A stretch of 37,026 nucleotides of DNA from Nocardiopsis halophila DSM 44494. GTDB taxonomy: Bacteria; Actinomycetota; Actinomycetes; Streptosporangiales; Streptosporangiaceae. Every line of letters starts with the position of its first letter. Position 1 is the stretch's first letter. The translations under genes were made by a program, and so were the position numbers. A model generated the notes under the pieces. It searched no databases, had not been told where the DNA came from, and saw only the letters and a program-made list of their open reading frames with translations. Shown here piece by piece: positions 23,470 through 31,909 of this stretch. The stretch is taken from positions 1-37,026 of the forward strand of contig NZ_ANAD01000030.1 in the NCBI RefSeq assembly GCF_000341245.1, written 5' to 3'.

Positions 23470-23499
23470 AGAAACAAAGCGCGTGGATCCAATGGTCGG

Positions 23500-24486
23500 G
23501 TGATCATCTCCTTCCTCACCCGAGTGCGCGCCGCGGGCGCGCGGACGCCCGCACCGCTGCTGGTGCTGTTCGGCATGTTCGCCCTGCACACCGGCAGTGC
23601 GCTGGCGGTCCACCTGTTCGACCGGATCGGCGCGATGGGCGTGACCTGGCTGCGGCTGACCTTCGCCGCGGTGCTGCTGGCGCTGCTGGCGGGGCCCTCG
23701 CTGTGGACCGCGGTGCGCCGCGCGACCCGCCGCGAGCTGGGGTCGGTGGTGATCCTGGGCACAGTGAGCGCGGGGATGATGGCCTTCTACTCCGAAGCCA
23801 CGGCCCGCATCCCGCTGGGCACCGCCACCGCTCTGGAGTTCCTCGGCCCCCTGGTGGTGGCCGTGGTGGCGATGCGCCGCCGCGCCGAGCTGGTGTGGAT
23901 CGCCTGCGCGGTGGCCGGCGTGGCCCTGCTGACCCGCCCCTTCTCGGGCGGGGCCGACCTGGTCGGCATCGGGTTCGGCCTGGTCGGCGCGGTGACCGTC
24001 GCGCTGTACATCGTGCTGACCCAGAAGGTCGGCACCAGCTTCCGCCCCGTGCACGCCCTGGCCCTGTCCATGGCGGTGGGCGCGGTCGTCACCGCCCCCG
24101 TCGGGGCGCCGGCGGCGCTCGCGGACCCCGCGCCTGAGGTGCTGGCGGCGGTGCTGGGGATCGCCCTGCTGTTCCCCGTGGTGCCGTTCCTGCTGGAGAT
24201 GGTGGCGCTGCAGCGGATGAGCCGCACGGCCTTCAGCGTCTTCGCCAGCCTGGAGCCGGCCGTCAGCCTCATCATGGGCCTGCTGCTCATCCACCAGGTG
24301 CCGGGCTGGGGCCAGGCGGCCGGGATGATGCTGGTCGTGGCCGCGGGGGTGGGCGCCGCGCGGGGCGACCGCACCCCGCCGCCCGGGCCGGCCGTGCCGT
24401 CTGCGCCGTCTGTGCCATCTGCGCCGTCCGAGTCCGGCCGGGAGGCGCCGAGCTCCGGGGCGGGGCGCTCGCCCGAGCGCGTCTGA
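23500..24486 (+). CDS. EamA family (RhtA-like) exporter
   Basis: A 328-residue membrane protein of the drug/metabolite transporter superfamily. There are about ten transmembrane helices in two EamA repeats, beginning LLVLFGMFALHTGSALAVHLF, then GVTWLRLTFAAVLLALLAG and the second repeat GLVGAVTVALYIVLTQKVG. SVFASLEPAVSLIMGLLLIHQ is the conserved end of the family. RhtA of E. coli exports threonine and homoserine; whether this one does is inference. The last 45 residues are Pro/Ser-rich and probably cytoplasmic. GTG 23500 is the best start: there is no obvious ribosome site, so it may be leaderless. Divergent from LysR copy 2, probably its regulator. Confidence 0.88.
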   Translation: MIISFLTRVRAAGARTPAPLLVLFGMFALHTGSALAVHLFDRIGAMGVTWLRLTFAAVLLALLAGPSLWTAVRRATRRELGSVVILGTVSAGMMAFYSEATARIPLGTATALEFLGPLVVAVVAMRRRAELVWIACAVAGVALLTRPFSGGADLVGIGFGLVGAVTVALYIVLTQKVGTSFRPVHALALSMAVGAVVTAPVGAPAALADPAPEVLAAVLGIALLFPVVPFLLEMVALQRMSRTAFSVFASLEPAVSLIMGLLLIHQVPGWGQAAGMMLVVAAGVGAARGDRTPPPGPAVPSAPSVPSAPSESGREAPSSGAGRSPERV

Positions 24487-24513
24487 CCCGGGCGCGTCCG
24501 GGCGCCCCCGGCC

Positions 24514-24741
24514 TCAGCGGTCGCGCCGGCTCCCGCCGTACTTCTTGTGCACGGCCTGCTTGCTGATTCCGAGGACCGTCGCGATCTCCGACCAGGTCGC
24601 GCCCTGCGCGCGCGCACGGCGCACGTGCAGTGACAGCAGGCGCTCCGCCTCGTCGCGCAGCTTGACGCCGGCCATGAGCGCGACCATGGGCGACTCGTCG
24701 TGCGCCGACTCGGCCAGTTCCGCGATCGTGTCCTGATCCAT
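24514..24741 (-). CDS. Small helix-turn-helix protein
   Basis: A 75-residue protein. It opens with MDQDTIAELAESAHDESPMVALMAGVKLRDEAERLL, an amphipathic helical segment. Residues about 45-72 form an HTH with ATWSEIATVLGISKQAVHKKYG, like region 4 of sigma factors or the small XRE-type binders of actinomycetes. It is probably a DNA-binding protein of unknown target. ATG 24741 is preferred over TTG 24750 because TAGCTT lies 7 bases upstream, the leaderless layout seen elsewhere here. It is divergent from the Vps62-like membrane protein gene, and converges with the EamA gene. Confidence 0.8.
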   Translation of the reverse strand: MDQDTIAELAESAHDESPMVALMAGVKLRDEAERLLSLHVRRARAQGATWSEIATVLGISKQAVHKKYGGSRRDR

Positions 24742-24748
24742 GGCACCC

Positions 24749-24754
24749 AAGCTA
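24749..24754 (-). promoter_or_regulatory. -10 box of small HTH gene, leaderless
   Basis: TAGCTT on the minus strand ends 7 bases before ATG 24741. Confidence 0.5.
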
Positions 24755-24847
24755 CGCCTCCCGGACGCCTACCGGGTCACTGCCGGAAGCGCCGTGCACA
24801 GGGGGCTGCGGGGAGCCGCCGGGGAATCGGACGGTCCCGGGATCCAC

Positions 24848-24853
24848 TACTGT
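24848..24853 (+). promoter_or_regulatory. Possible -10 box of Vps62-like gene
   Basis: TACTGT lies 11 bases before ATG 24865, leaving a leader of only a few bases. GGATCC occurs just upstream (24839-24844) and again at 24855-24860. Confidence 0.4.
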
Positions 24854-24864
24854 CGGATCCGACC

Positions 24865-26661
24865 ATGAGCAACGAATCAGACCTGGAACTGCTGCGCCGG
24901 TACGAGCCCGTGCTCCGCTACACCAGAGGCGAGCTGTTCTTCCCCACAGATGTGCGTCCCTACGTCGAGGCCTGCAGCCTCTGGGTGGAGGAGGGCGGCA
25001 AGGAGCGCGAAGTCGTGCCCGCCGGAGAGCTCGACCTGGACCGGCTCGCCGGCGCGGACCGCGAGTTCCCCGGGCGCTACGCCCACCTCAGGTTCGTGCA
25101 GGAGTCCTCGCTGCGGGCCGAGGCCCGCCGCTTCCGCCGCACCATGCGGCCGGTCATCCCCAAGCACGGCCGCCTGGCCGCCGTGGGCGTGCTGGGCCGC
25201 CTGCTCGACGTCCTGGTCAAGTTCTCCCTGCTGATCCGCGGCGCCGTGCCCGGCGGCGTGGCCGCCGCGGCCGCCACCCGCTACCGGGACCGGGTCGACG
25301 ACGGCGGCGCCGTGTACTACGGCCGGGTGGTCCGCGAGGGCGGCTACATCGCGCTGCAGTACTGGTTCTTCTACGCCATGAACGACTGGCGCTCGATCTA
25401 CGGCGGCGTCAACGACCACGAGGCCGACTGGGAGAAGATCACCGTCTACGTGGTCGAGGAGCCCGACGGCTCCACCCGGCCGCTGTGGGTGGGGGCCTCC
25501 TCCCACGAGTACCGGGGCGACGACCTGCGCCGCTCCTGGGACGACCCGTCGCTGCACCGGATCAACGACCACCCGGTCGTCTACCCGGGCGCCGGCTCGC
25601 ACTCCCACCAGATGCTGCCCGGCGACTACCTCATCCAGGTCGACCCCTCGGTGCTGCGGGGGGTGGTGCGCTTCTGGCGGCGCATCACCGAGCGGCTCTT
25701 CCCCGGCAGCAGCGCCATGCGGCACGGCATCGGGGTCCCCTTCGTCGACTACGCGCGCGGGGACGGCGTCGTGGTCGGCCCGGGCGGCGACCGCGAGTGG
25801 CGCCCGGTGCTCGTCGACGACCGGACCCCCTGGGTGCGCGGCTTCCGCGGACTGTGGGGCCGGGACACCCGCGACTTCTTCGACGGAGAGCGCGCGCCCA
25901 GCGGCCCCCGGTACGAGCGCGACGGCAACGTGCGCCGGTCCTGGGCCGACCCCCTGGAGTGGGTGGGCCTGCAGAAGGTGCCCGCCTCCGAGGAGGCCGC
26001 CCGGGCCGGCCTCCGAGAGCACATCGCCGACCTGGACGAGCGGATCGCCCGGGCCGACGAGGACATCGTCGAGCGCCGCGACCGCCTGCGCCGCCTGTCC
26101 TCCGCCCGCGTGGTCCTCAAACGCGACGCGCACTCGCGCGAGCGTGCCTCCGAGTACACCGAGCGGATCGCCGAAGGCGAGCGCGAACTGGCCGAGGTCC
26201 ACCACCGGCGCGCGCTGATGGTCGACGAACGCGAGGCCCACCAGGAGGCCCTGGCCTCCGACGCGCCCATCGCCCTGGGGCCCACGGACCACCTGCACGC
26301 CCCGCACCTGCCCTTCGCCTCCGGCGAGCAGCGCGCATCGCGCTTCCTGCACATCTGGGCCACGCTCAGCACCCCGCTGCTCATCATCGCCCTGGGCGCG
26401 AGCCTGTTCTTCTTCAGGGGGACCGACGTGGTGCCGGCGATGCTCGGCATCGTGCTGGCCTTCGCGACCATCGACGCCTTCGCCCGGCGCAAGCTGTGGT
26501 CGTTCCTGACCGGCGTGGCGATCCTGGTCCTGGTGGCCGCGGTGATCGCGGGCATCATCGTGGCGTTCATGCTCAACTGGCGCATCGCGGTGGTGGTGCC
26601 GACGGGGATCGTGGTCGCGATCCTGCTCTTCGTGAACATCCGCGACCTGGTGCGCAAGTGA
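24865..26661 (+). CDS. Vps62-like domain protein with coiled coil and four membrane helices
   Basis: A 598-residue protein that I assign from motifs only. Residues about 145-260 resemble the Vps62/DUF946 (and NPP1-like) fold: IALQYWFFYAMNDW, H185-EADWE190-KITVYV, SSHEYRG and VVYPGAGSHSHQM, with paired histidines as in that family. A segment to about 380 carries DYARGDGVVV and WRPVLVDDR. A charged coiled coil spans about 385-470 (LREHIADLDERIARADEDIVERRDRLRRL). The end, about 495-598, has four hydrophobic helices. Overall it looks like a soluble domain facing the cytoplasm held by a C-terminal membrane anchor. The family's role in bacteria is unknown. It is followed by a strong terminator. No ribosome site is obvious, so a near-leaderless message is likely. 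Confidence 0.75.
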   Translation: MSNESDLELLRRYEPVLRYTRGELFFPTDVRPYVEACSLWVEEGGKEREVVPAGELDLDRLAGADREFPGRYAHLRFVQESSLRAEARRFRRTMRPVIPKHGRLAAVGVLGRLLDVLVKFSLLIRGAVPGGVAAAAATRYRDRVDDGGAVYYGRVVREGGYIALQYWFFYAMNDWRSIYGGVNDHEADWEKITVYVVEEPDGSTRPLWVGASSHEYRGDDLRRSWDDPSLHRINDHPVVYPGAGSHSHQMLPGDYLIQVDPSVLRGVVRFWRRITERLFPGSSAMRHGIGVPFVDYARGDGVVVGPGGDREWRPVLVDDRTPWVRGFRGLWGRDTRDFFDGERAPSGPRYERDGNVRRSWADPLEWVGLQKVPASEEAARAGLREHIADLDERIARADEDIVERRDRLRRLSSARVVLKRDAHSRERASEYTERIAEGERELAEVHHRRALMVDEREAHQEALASDAPIALGPTDHLHAPHLPFASGEQRASRFLHIWATLSTPLLIIALGASLFFFRGTDVVPAMLGIVLAFATIDAFARRKLWSFLTGVAILVLVAAVIAGIIVAFMLNWRIAVVVPTGIVVAILLFVNIRDLVRK

Positions 26662-26979
26662 CCTGAGGAGCCGGAGACGAGGGCGGCCCGGGTTCCCGGG
26701 GCCGCCCTCGTCGTCCTTTCCGGCGCCCCTCTCCCCGGGGGACCTTCGCCCCGGGGATCCGTGCCGGACGGTGCCGATCCGGGCCCCCGCGGCGCGGTCG
26801 AGAGGGCGGTGCGGCGGGTATCACTCCGGCCCGGAACCCCGCCGCCACGGGTGCCGTGTGCCCGCATCCGCCCGCACCGTCCCTCCACAGCGCTCCCGGG
26901 CACCCGTCCCTGCGACCCGTTGCGACCCGTGTGCCGTTTCCCGCCCCCAGCCCCCGGGCCCGTCGAAACGAGGCGCCGT
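26662..26979. other. Intergenic region before GCS2 gene
   Basis: About 318 bases. It begins with the terminator at 26676-26717. The rest has two CCCCGGGG blocks, and a 9-base direct repeat GCGACCCGT at about 26911-26919 and 26921-26929. The frame upstream of ATG 26980 is open but Arg/Pro-rich and unconserved, so I do not extend the gene into it. Confidence 0.45.
26676..26717 (+). terminator. Strong terminator of Vps62-like gene
   Basis: GACGAGGGCGGCCC (26676-26689) and GGGCCGCCCTCGTC (26699-26712) form a perfect 14-base stem, followed by the pyrimidine-rich GTCCTTTC. It lies 14 bases after the stop codon. Confidence 0.8.
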
Positions 26980-28173
26980 ATGAACCGAACCGACCCCACC
27001 CCTGAGCGCCCGCCCGCGCGAGGCGCGCCCGCCCTCTCCGGAGCACGGCCGCCCCACCGCACCGCGGCCCCCACTTTCGGCCAGGAGGAGGAGTTCTTCG
27101 TCGTCGACCCCCGCTCCCGCCGGGTGGCCCCGCGCTCGGGCGAGGTCCTGGCCGCCGTCCGCGACCGCCACGGGGACCACCCCGGGTCCGGTGCGCGCAT
27201 GGACGCCGAGATGACCCAGTTCCAGGTCGAGGCGTCCGGACCGGTGTGCCGAACCGCTGAAGACATGGTTCGCGGCCTCGAACGGGCCCGCGCCGAACTC
27301 GCCGACGCCGCCGCCGGGCGCGGCCTGGCCTTGGCGGCCACCGGGACGGCCGTCCTCGGCGACGTCGCAGCGGCCCCGCTGACGCCGGGGCGGCGCTACC
27401 GCGCCATCGCCGAGCGCTTCGGCGCGCTGCGCGACTGCCACGCGGTGTGCGGGTGCCACGTCCATGTGGGCGCCCCGGGGGCCGAAGCGGCGTTCCGGGC
27501 CGTCAACCGGATCCGCCCCTGGCTGCCGGCCCTGCTCGCCCTGACCGCCAACTCGCCGTTCCTGCGCGGGCGCGACACCGGTCATGCCAGCTGGCGACGC
27601 GTGAGCTGGGGGTGGCTGCCGTCGGCCGGGCCCCCGCCGCGCCTGGTGTCGGCGGCCCAGTACAGGCGGGCGGTCGAGGAGCTGACCGCCTCCGGCGCCG
27701 CCCTGGACCGGCGCATGGTCTATTGGGACGTGCGCCCGGCGCCGGACCTGCCCACCGTCGAGACCCGGGTCGGGGACGTGGCCGCAACCGCCGAGGAGGC
27801 GGTGCTGGCGGCGCTGCTGGTGCGCGCCCTGGTGCAGGTCCCCGTGCGGCGCCCCGAACCCGCCGACCGCCCCCTGCGCCTGGCCCTGTGGCGGGCGGCC
27901 AAGGACGGCTTGGAGGGCGAGGGCTTCGACCCCGTGAGCGGGGACACCGCGCCCGCGCGCGCTCTGGTGGAGCGGATGTTCGCCCATGCCGAGCCGGCCC
28001 TGGCCGCCGCGGGGGAGGCGGCGGCGACGGCGGCGCTCATCGAACGGGTGCTCGCGGCCGGCTCGGGCGCGGGGCGCCAGCGCGCGGCCTACGCCAGGCG
28101 CGGGCGCCTGACCGACGTCGTCGACCTGCTGTTCCGTCAGACGCGCCACGGGCTCGCCGCCGCCGAGGAGTGA
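26980..28173 (+). CDS. GCS2-type carboxylate-amine ligase (YbdK/EgtA-like group)
   Basis: A 397-residue protein of the glutamate-cysteine ligase type 2 family. FGQEEEFFVVD at residues about 36-46 is the ATP/metal-binding start of the family. CGCHVHVGAP (about 157-166) is its histidine signature, and NSPF plus WDVRP..PTVETRVGD follow. Members couple an amino acid to an amine with ATP. The E. coli YbdK relative has weak glutamate-cysteine ligase activity, and actinomycetes use other members in mycothiol-independent routes, so the product is not known. ATG 26980 is chosen because family members start close to the FGQEEEF motif; longer frame to 26761 is unconserved. It converges with alkB 33 bases away. 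Confidence 0.87.
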   Translation: MNRTDPTPERPPARGAPALSGARPPHRTAAPTFGQEEEFFVVDPRSRRVAPRSGEVLAAVRDRHGDHPGSGARMDAEMTQFQVEASGPVCRTAEDMVRGLERARAELADAAAGRGLALAATGTAVLGDVAAAPLTPGRRYRAIAERFGALRDCHAVCGCHVHVGAPGAEAAFRAVNRIRPWLPALLALTANSPFLRGRDTGHASWRRVSWGWLPSAGPPPRLVSAAQYRRAVEELTASGAALDRRMVYWDVRPAPDLPTVETRVGDVAATAEEAVLAALLVRALVQVPVRRPEPADRPLRLALWRAAKDGLEGEGFDPVSGDTAPARALVERMFAHAEPALAAAGEAAATAALIERVLAAGSGAGRQRAAYARRGRLTDVVDLLFRQTRHGLAAAEE

Positions 28174-28206
28174 GGGCCAGGGGGAGGGCCCGGACGGGGC
28201 CGACGC

Positions 28207-28857
28207 TCAGGACAGGCCCGACGCGCGGATGGTGATGTTCAGGCGACCCTCCAGCCCCAGGTCGGGCGGGGCCGTGCCGGGCATGGTGCGCGGGACGCCG
28301 TGGTAGGCCATGCGCGACGGCCCGCCGAAGACGAACAGGTCGCCGCTGCGCAGCACCACGTCCGTGTAGGGGCGGGTGCGGGTCTCGGTGTTGCCGAACC
28401 GGAAGACGCACGCGTCGCCCAGGCTCAGCGACACCACCGGGGCGTCCGCCTGCTCCTCGCGGTCCTGGTGCATGCCCATCCTGGCGTCGGCGTCGTAGAA
28501 GTTCACCAGGGCCACGTCGTACTCCGGCGCCTCCTCGGGCGGGGGAGCGCCGTAGGCGGCGGCGACGCCGTCGTGCGCCAGCTCCCCCAGGATGCGCGGG
28601 AACGCGCGGACCGCCCCGCCGCCCGGCAGGCTCCTGCTGTAGGCGTACGGCCGCCAGAACCATCCCAGCGAGGTCATGCGGACGCTCATCTCGCCGCCCC
28701 GGGGCGTGCGGTGGCGCAGCATCCCGCCCGGGCCGCGCGACCAGCGCCGGCACAACTCGACCAGCTGGCCCTGGGCGTCCGGCTGCAGCCAGCCGGGGAC
28801 GTGGACCGCGCCCGGGGCGACCTCCACCGGGCCGGGCTCGAACAGCGCCTCGCTCAT
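28207..28857 (-). CDS. AlkB-like 2-oxoglutarate/Fe(II) dioxygenase
   Basis: A 216-residue protein of the AlkB family, which removes alkyl groups from DNA or RNA bases by oxidation. The metal ligands are visible: H-Q-D in MGMHQDREE and a histidine in MAYHGVPR. The 2-oxoglutarate-binding arginines are in GRLNITIRAS. ATG 28857 overlaps the stop codon of the upstream GNAT gene by 4 bases (28854-28857), so the two are translationally coupled. The neighbouring GNAT may modify the same pathway or simply be co-transcribed. I place it with the short bacterial AlkB proteins because the core is complete and there is no N-terminal nucleotide-recognition extension. A repair role fits but is not shown. Confidence 0.92.
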   Translation of the reverse strand: MSEALFEPGPVEVAPGAVHVPGWLQPDAQGQLVELCRRWSRGPGGMLRHRTPRGGEMSVRMTSLGWFWRPYAYSRSLPGGGAVRAFPRILGELAHDGVAAAYGAPPPEEAPEYDVALVNFYDADARMGMHQDREEQADAPVVSLSLGDACVFRFGNTETRTRPYTDVVLRSGDLFVFGGPSRMAYHGVPRTMPGTAPPDLGLEGRLNITIRASGLS

Positions 28858-29390
28858 CGGGGACGTCCTTCCGGGTCGCGGTGGCAGCGCACTTCGCAGA
28901 CGCCCTGCCCGGGGGAGACGTTCAGGCGCTCCAGCGCGCGCTCCGCCCCGTCCGGGACGAACCCGAAGGCGCTGTAGAAGGCGATGGCCCGCTCGTTCCC
29001 TTTCAGTACCCACAGCAGGGCGGGTGCCCCGTCCAAATCGGGCAGCGCCGCCCGCATGAGCGCGCTGCCGACGCCGCCCCGCCAGGCGTCCGGGTCCACG
29101 TAGCAGGCGTAGACCTCCTGCGCCCCGTCCGGGGCGTCGCCGTCCCGCGCGGGTCCGTAGGAGAGCCAGCCGGCGGCCCTCCCGTCCACGGTGGCCACCA
29201 GATCGGTGCTGCCGGGGTCGTCGAGCTGGGCGGTGCGCCGTTCGGGCTGCGGTTCCAGGCCGTCCAGGACCCCGTCCGGAACGAGCCCGCGGTAGGCGGA
29301 GCGCCAACCGCCGGTCCTGATCCGCTCGATCGGCACGGCGTCCTCCGGGAGGGCGCGGCGGACCGGGACTCCGGGCGGTGACGGGGACAT
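28854..29390 (-). CDS. GNAT family N-acetyltransferase, operon with alkB
   Basis: A 178-residue GNAT. RRALPEDAVPIERIRTGGWRSAYRGLVPD is the N-terminal part typical of the RimI-like small-molecule group. YACYVDPDAWRGGVGSALMRAAL carries the acetyl-CoA loop (W-R-G-G-V-G-S). LWVLKGNERAIAFYSAFGFVPDG is the classic C-terminal signature. ATG 29390 is used. Its stop codon overlaps the alkB start by 4 bases, so the pair forms an operon. The substrate is unknown. Confidence 0.9.
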   Translation of the reverse strand: MSPSPPGVPVRRALPEDAVPIERIRTGGWRSAYRGLVPDGVLDGLEPQPERRTAQLDDPGSTDLVATVDGRAAGWLSYGPARDGDAPDGAQEVYACYVDPDAWRGGVGSALMRAALPDLDGAPALLWVLKGNERAIAFYSAFGFVPDGAERALERLNVSPGQGVCEVRCHRDPEGRPR

Positions 29391-29529
29391 GTGTCAATGC
29401 CACCACTCCGGCCCCGCGAAGGCAAATGTGCCTGCCTGACCTGCCCGGCGTCCGTTTTGCGCAGGATGCGGCGCGGCACGGCGGCCGGGGCCGGCCCGCT
29501 GGCTAGGGTGGGGGCCGGAGGTGGTCCCC

Positions 29530-30690
29530 GTGCCGCAGCGCCGACCGCTGGGCTGGTTCCCCGTCCGCCGCGGCCCCCGGCGGCAGGAGCGCCGGGGCGA
29601 TGCGCCCGAGTACTCCCTGGACCCGCGGGCCGACCACGAGGAGCAGGCCCCGCCGGTCCAGCAGAGCGTCATCGACGCCGCCCTGTACGTCGACGGCAGG
29701 CGCACCGGGGCGCCCGCCGACCTCTCCGACCTCGCCGAACTGCACCGGCGCACCTACGCGCGGCAGGGCGCCATGGCCTGGGTGGGGCTCTACCGGCCCT
29801 CCGCCGCCCAGCTGGTCGCCGCCGCCGAGGAGTTCGGGCTGCACGAGCTCGCCGTCGAGGACGCCATCGTCGCCCACCAGAGGCCCAAGCTGGAGCGCTA
29901 CGGCCAGACCCTGTTCGTGGTGCTCAAGGCGGCGCGCTACCTCGACGAGGAGGAAGAGGTCCGGTTCGGCGAGGTGCACGTGTTCACCGGCCCGCGCTTC
30001 GTGCTGACGGTGCGCCACGCCGAGGCCCCCGACCTGACGGCGGTGCGGCGGCGCCTGGAGGACGACCCCGGCCTGCTCGCCCTGGGGCCCGAGGCGGTGC
30101 TCTACGCGATCATGGACAGCGTCGTCGACGGGTACGCGCCGGTGGTGGCCGGGCTGCAGAACGACATCGACGAGATCGAGACCCAGGTGTTCGACGGCGA
30201 CCCGGCGGCCTCCCGCCGGATCTACGAGCTGTCGCGGGAGGTCATCGAGTTCCAGCGCGCGGCCCGGCCGCTGCTGTCCATGCACAGGAGCCTGGCCGAG
30301 GGGTTCGACCGCTACGGCACCGACGAGGAGCTGCGGCGGCACCTGCGCGACGTGGCCGACCACGCCACCGCGGTCGCCGAGCGCGTCGACGGCTTCCGCC
30401 AGATGCTCCAGGGCATCCTGCAGGTCAACGCCACACTGGTCTCCCAGCGCCAGAACGAGGAGATGCGCCGCCTGACCGAGGCCAGCTACCAGCAGGGGGA
30501 GAACACCAAGAAGATCTCCGCCTGGGCGGCGATCCTCTTCGCGCCCAGCCTGATCGCGGCCGTGTACGGAATGAACTTCACCCACATGCCGGAGCTGCAC
30601 TGGGTCTTCGGGTACCCGATGGCCGTGGTCCTGATGGTCGGCCTGAGCCTCACCCTCTATGCGGTGTTCCGGATGCGCGACTGGATGTGA
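29530..30690 (+). CDS. corA: Magnesium/cobalt transporter CorA
   Basis: A 386-residue CorA channel, which conducts Mg2+ (or Co2+) across the inner membrane as a pentamer. A large acidic cytoplasmic domain (about 45-300) is followed by a long helix and two transmembrane helices. The signature YGMNFTHMPELHW lies between them, GMN at about residues 353-355. GTG 29530 is preferred because GGAGGTGG (29517-29524) lies 5 bases upstream; GTG 29521 falls inside that ribosome site and would add three residues. It converges with the VWA gene of the MoxR operon, 7 bases apart, with no terminator hairpin in between. Confidence 0.94.
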   Translation: MPQRRPLGWFPVRRGPRRQERRGDAPEYSLDPRADHEEQAPPVQQSVIDAALYVDGRRTGAPADLSDLAELHRRTYARQGAMAWVGLYRPSAAQLVAAAEEFGLHELAVEDAIVAHQRPKLERYGQTLFVVLKAARYLDEEEEVRFGEVHVFTGPRFVLTVRHAEAPDLTAVRRRLEDDPGLLALGPEAVLYAIMDSVVDGYAPVVAGLQNDIDEIETQVFDGDPAASRRIYELSREVIEFQRAARPLLSMHRSLAEGFDRYGTDEELRRHLRDVADHATAVAERVDGFRQMLQGILQVNATLVSQRQNEEMRRLTEASYQQGENTKKISAWAAILFAPSLIAAVYGMNFTHMPELHWVFGYPMAVVLMVGLSLTLYAVFRMRDWM

Positions 30691-30697
30691 GGGCCGG

Positions 30698-31909
30698 TCA
30701 CCCCCCGTCGGCTCCGTGCTCCTCCGCCCAGGCCGCCAGGGAGCGGCCTTCCAAGGCGGCGGCCATCATGTCGGGGAAGTCGTCGGGGGAGCAGGCGAAG
30801 GCCGGGACGTCCAAGGCGGCCAGGGCCGCGGCGGTTCCGGGCTCGTAGGCGGGCGTCCCGTCGTCGGACAGCGCGGGCAGCACCACCACCCGCACGCCGG
30901 AGGTGCGGAGGGCGGCGAGCCGCCGCAGCATCGCCTCCGGCGGGCCCCCTTCGTGGAGGTCGGAGATCAGGACCAGGACCGTCTCGGCCGGGCGCGTGAT
31001 GAGCCGCTCGCAGTAGGCCAGGGCGCGGTCGATGTCGGTGCCGCCGCCGAGGGAGGCGCCGAAGAGGGCGTCCACCGGGTCGGCGATCAGGTCGGTCAGG
31101 TCGGCCACGTCGGTGCCGAAGGCGATTAGGCGGGTGCGCAGGGTGCGCAGGGAGGCCAGGACCGACGCGAACACGCCCGCGTACACCGCGGAGGCGGCCA
31201 TCGACCCGCTCTGGTCGACGGCGAGCAGCACGTCGCCGCGCACACCCGGGCCGCTCCGCGCCCGGCCCACGATCGAGGCGGGCACCAGCACGCCCCGTTC
31301 GGGCACGTAGTGGCGCAGGTTCCTGCGGATGGTGGCGTGCCAGTCGACGTCGGCGGCGGTGCGCGGGCGGCGCGTACGGGCCGAGCGGTCCAGCGCGCCG
31401 CGCAGGCGGGACCGCGTCCGGTCGGCCAGGCGCTCTTCGAGGCCCCGGGTGACCGTGCGGACCAGGGCCCGCGCGGGCGCGCGGGCCTCCTCGGGCAGGG
31501 AGTCGGCCAGCGCCAGGACCGCCGCCGCCAGGTGGACGTCGGGGCGGACCGCCTCGGTGAGCCCGGGGTCCAGCAGCATGCGCCGCAGGCCGAGGAGGTC
31601 GAGCGCGTCGGCCTGCATGACGTGCACGGTCCGGGAGGGGAAGAGCTCGCGGACCTCGCCGAGCCAGCGGGCCACGCGCGGCGACGACTCGCCCAGTGTC
31701 GCCCCGCGCGGAGCGGCCCCGTCGGGGGCGGCGTCGGATCCGGTGTCGTAGAGGGCGCCCAGGGCGGAGTCGATCCGGGCGTCGCGCCCGGCGGGGCGTC
31801 CGCACGGGCCGTCGGCCGGGTCCCCCAGGACCAGGCGCCAACGCCGCAGCCGCTCGCTTTCCGCGGGGTCGGGGCCAGGGGTGTCGGCGTTCAAGGGCGT
31901 CGGGCTCAT
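30698..31909 (-). CDS. VWA domain protein of the MoxR-DUF5682 operon (YehP-like)
   Basis: A 403-residue protein. Residues 1-190 are mainly helical, with VHLAAAVLALADSLPEEARAPARALV. Residues about 220-395 are a von Willebrand factor A domain with a complete MIDAS: DQSGSM (about 230-235), T in GGGTDIDRALAYC (about 290), and D in VLISDLHEGG (about 315). VWA partners of MoxR ATPases act as metal-dependent adaptors that hand a target protein to the AAA+ ring. It is the last gene of the operon and overlaps the stop codon of DUF5682 by 4 bases (31906-31909), hence translational coupling. The layout matches the E. coli yehP neighbour of yehL and yehM. It is not membrane-bound. The target is unknown. 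Confidence 0.88.
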   Translation of the reverse strand: MSPTPLNADTPGPDPAESERLRRWRLVLGDPADGPCGRPAGRDARIDSALGALYDTGSDAAPDGAAPRGATLGESSPRVARWLGEVRELFPSRTVHVMQADALDLLGLRRMLLDPGLTEAVRPDVHLAAAVLALADSLPEEARAPARALVRTVTRGLEERLADRTRSRLRGALDRSARTRRPRTAADVDWHATIRRNLRHYVPERGVLVPASIVGRARSGPGVRGDVLLAVDQSGSMAASAVYAGVFASVLASLRTLRTRLIAFGTDVADLTDLIADPVDALFGASLGGGTDIDRALAYCERLITRPAETVLVLISDLHEGGPPEAMLRRLAALRTSGVRVVVLPALSDDGTPAYEPGTAAALAALDVPAFACSPDDFPDMMAAALEGRSLAAWAEEHGADGG

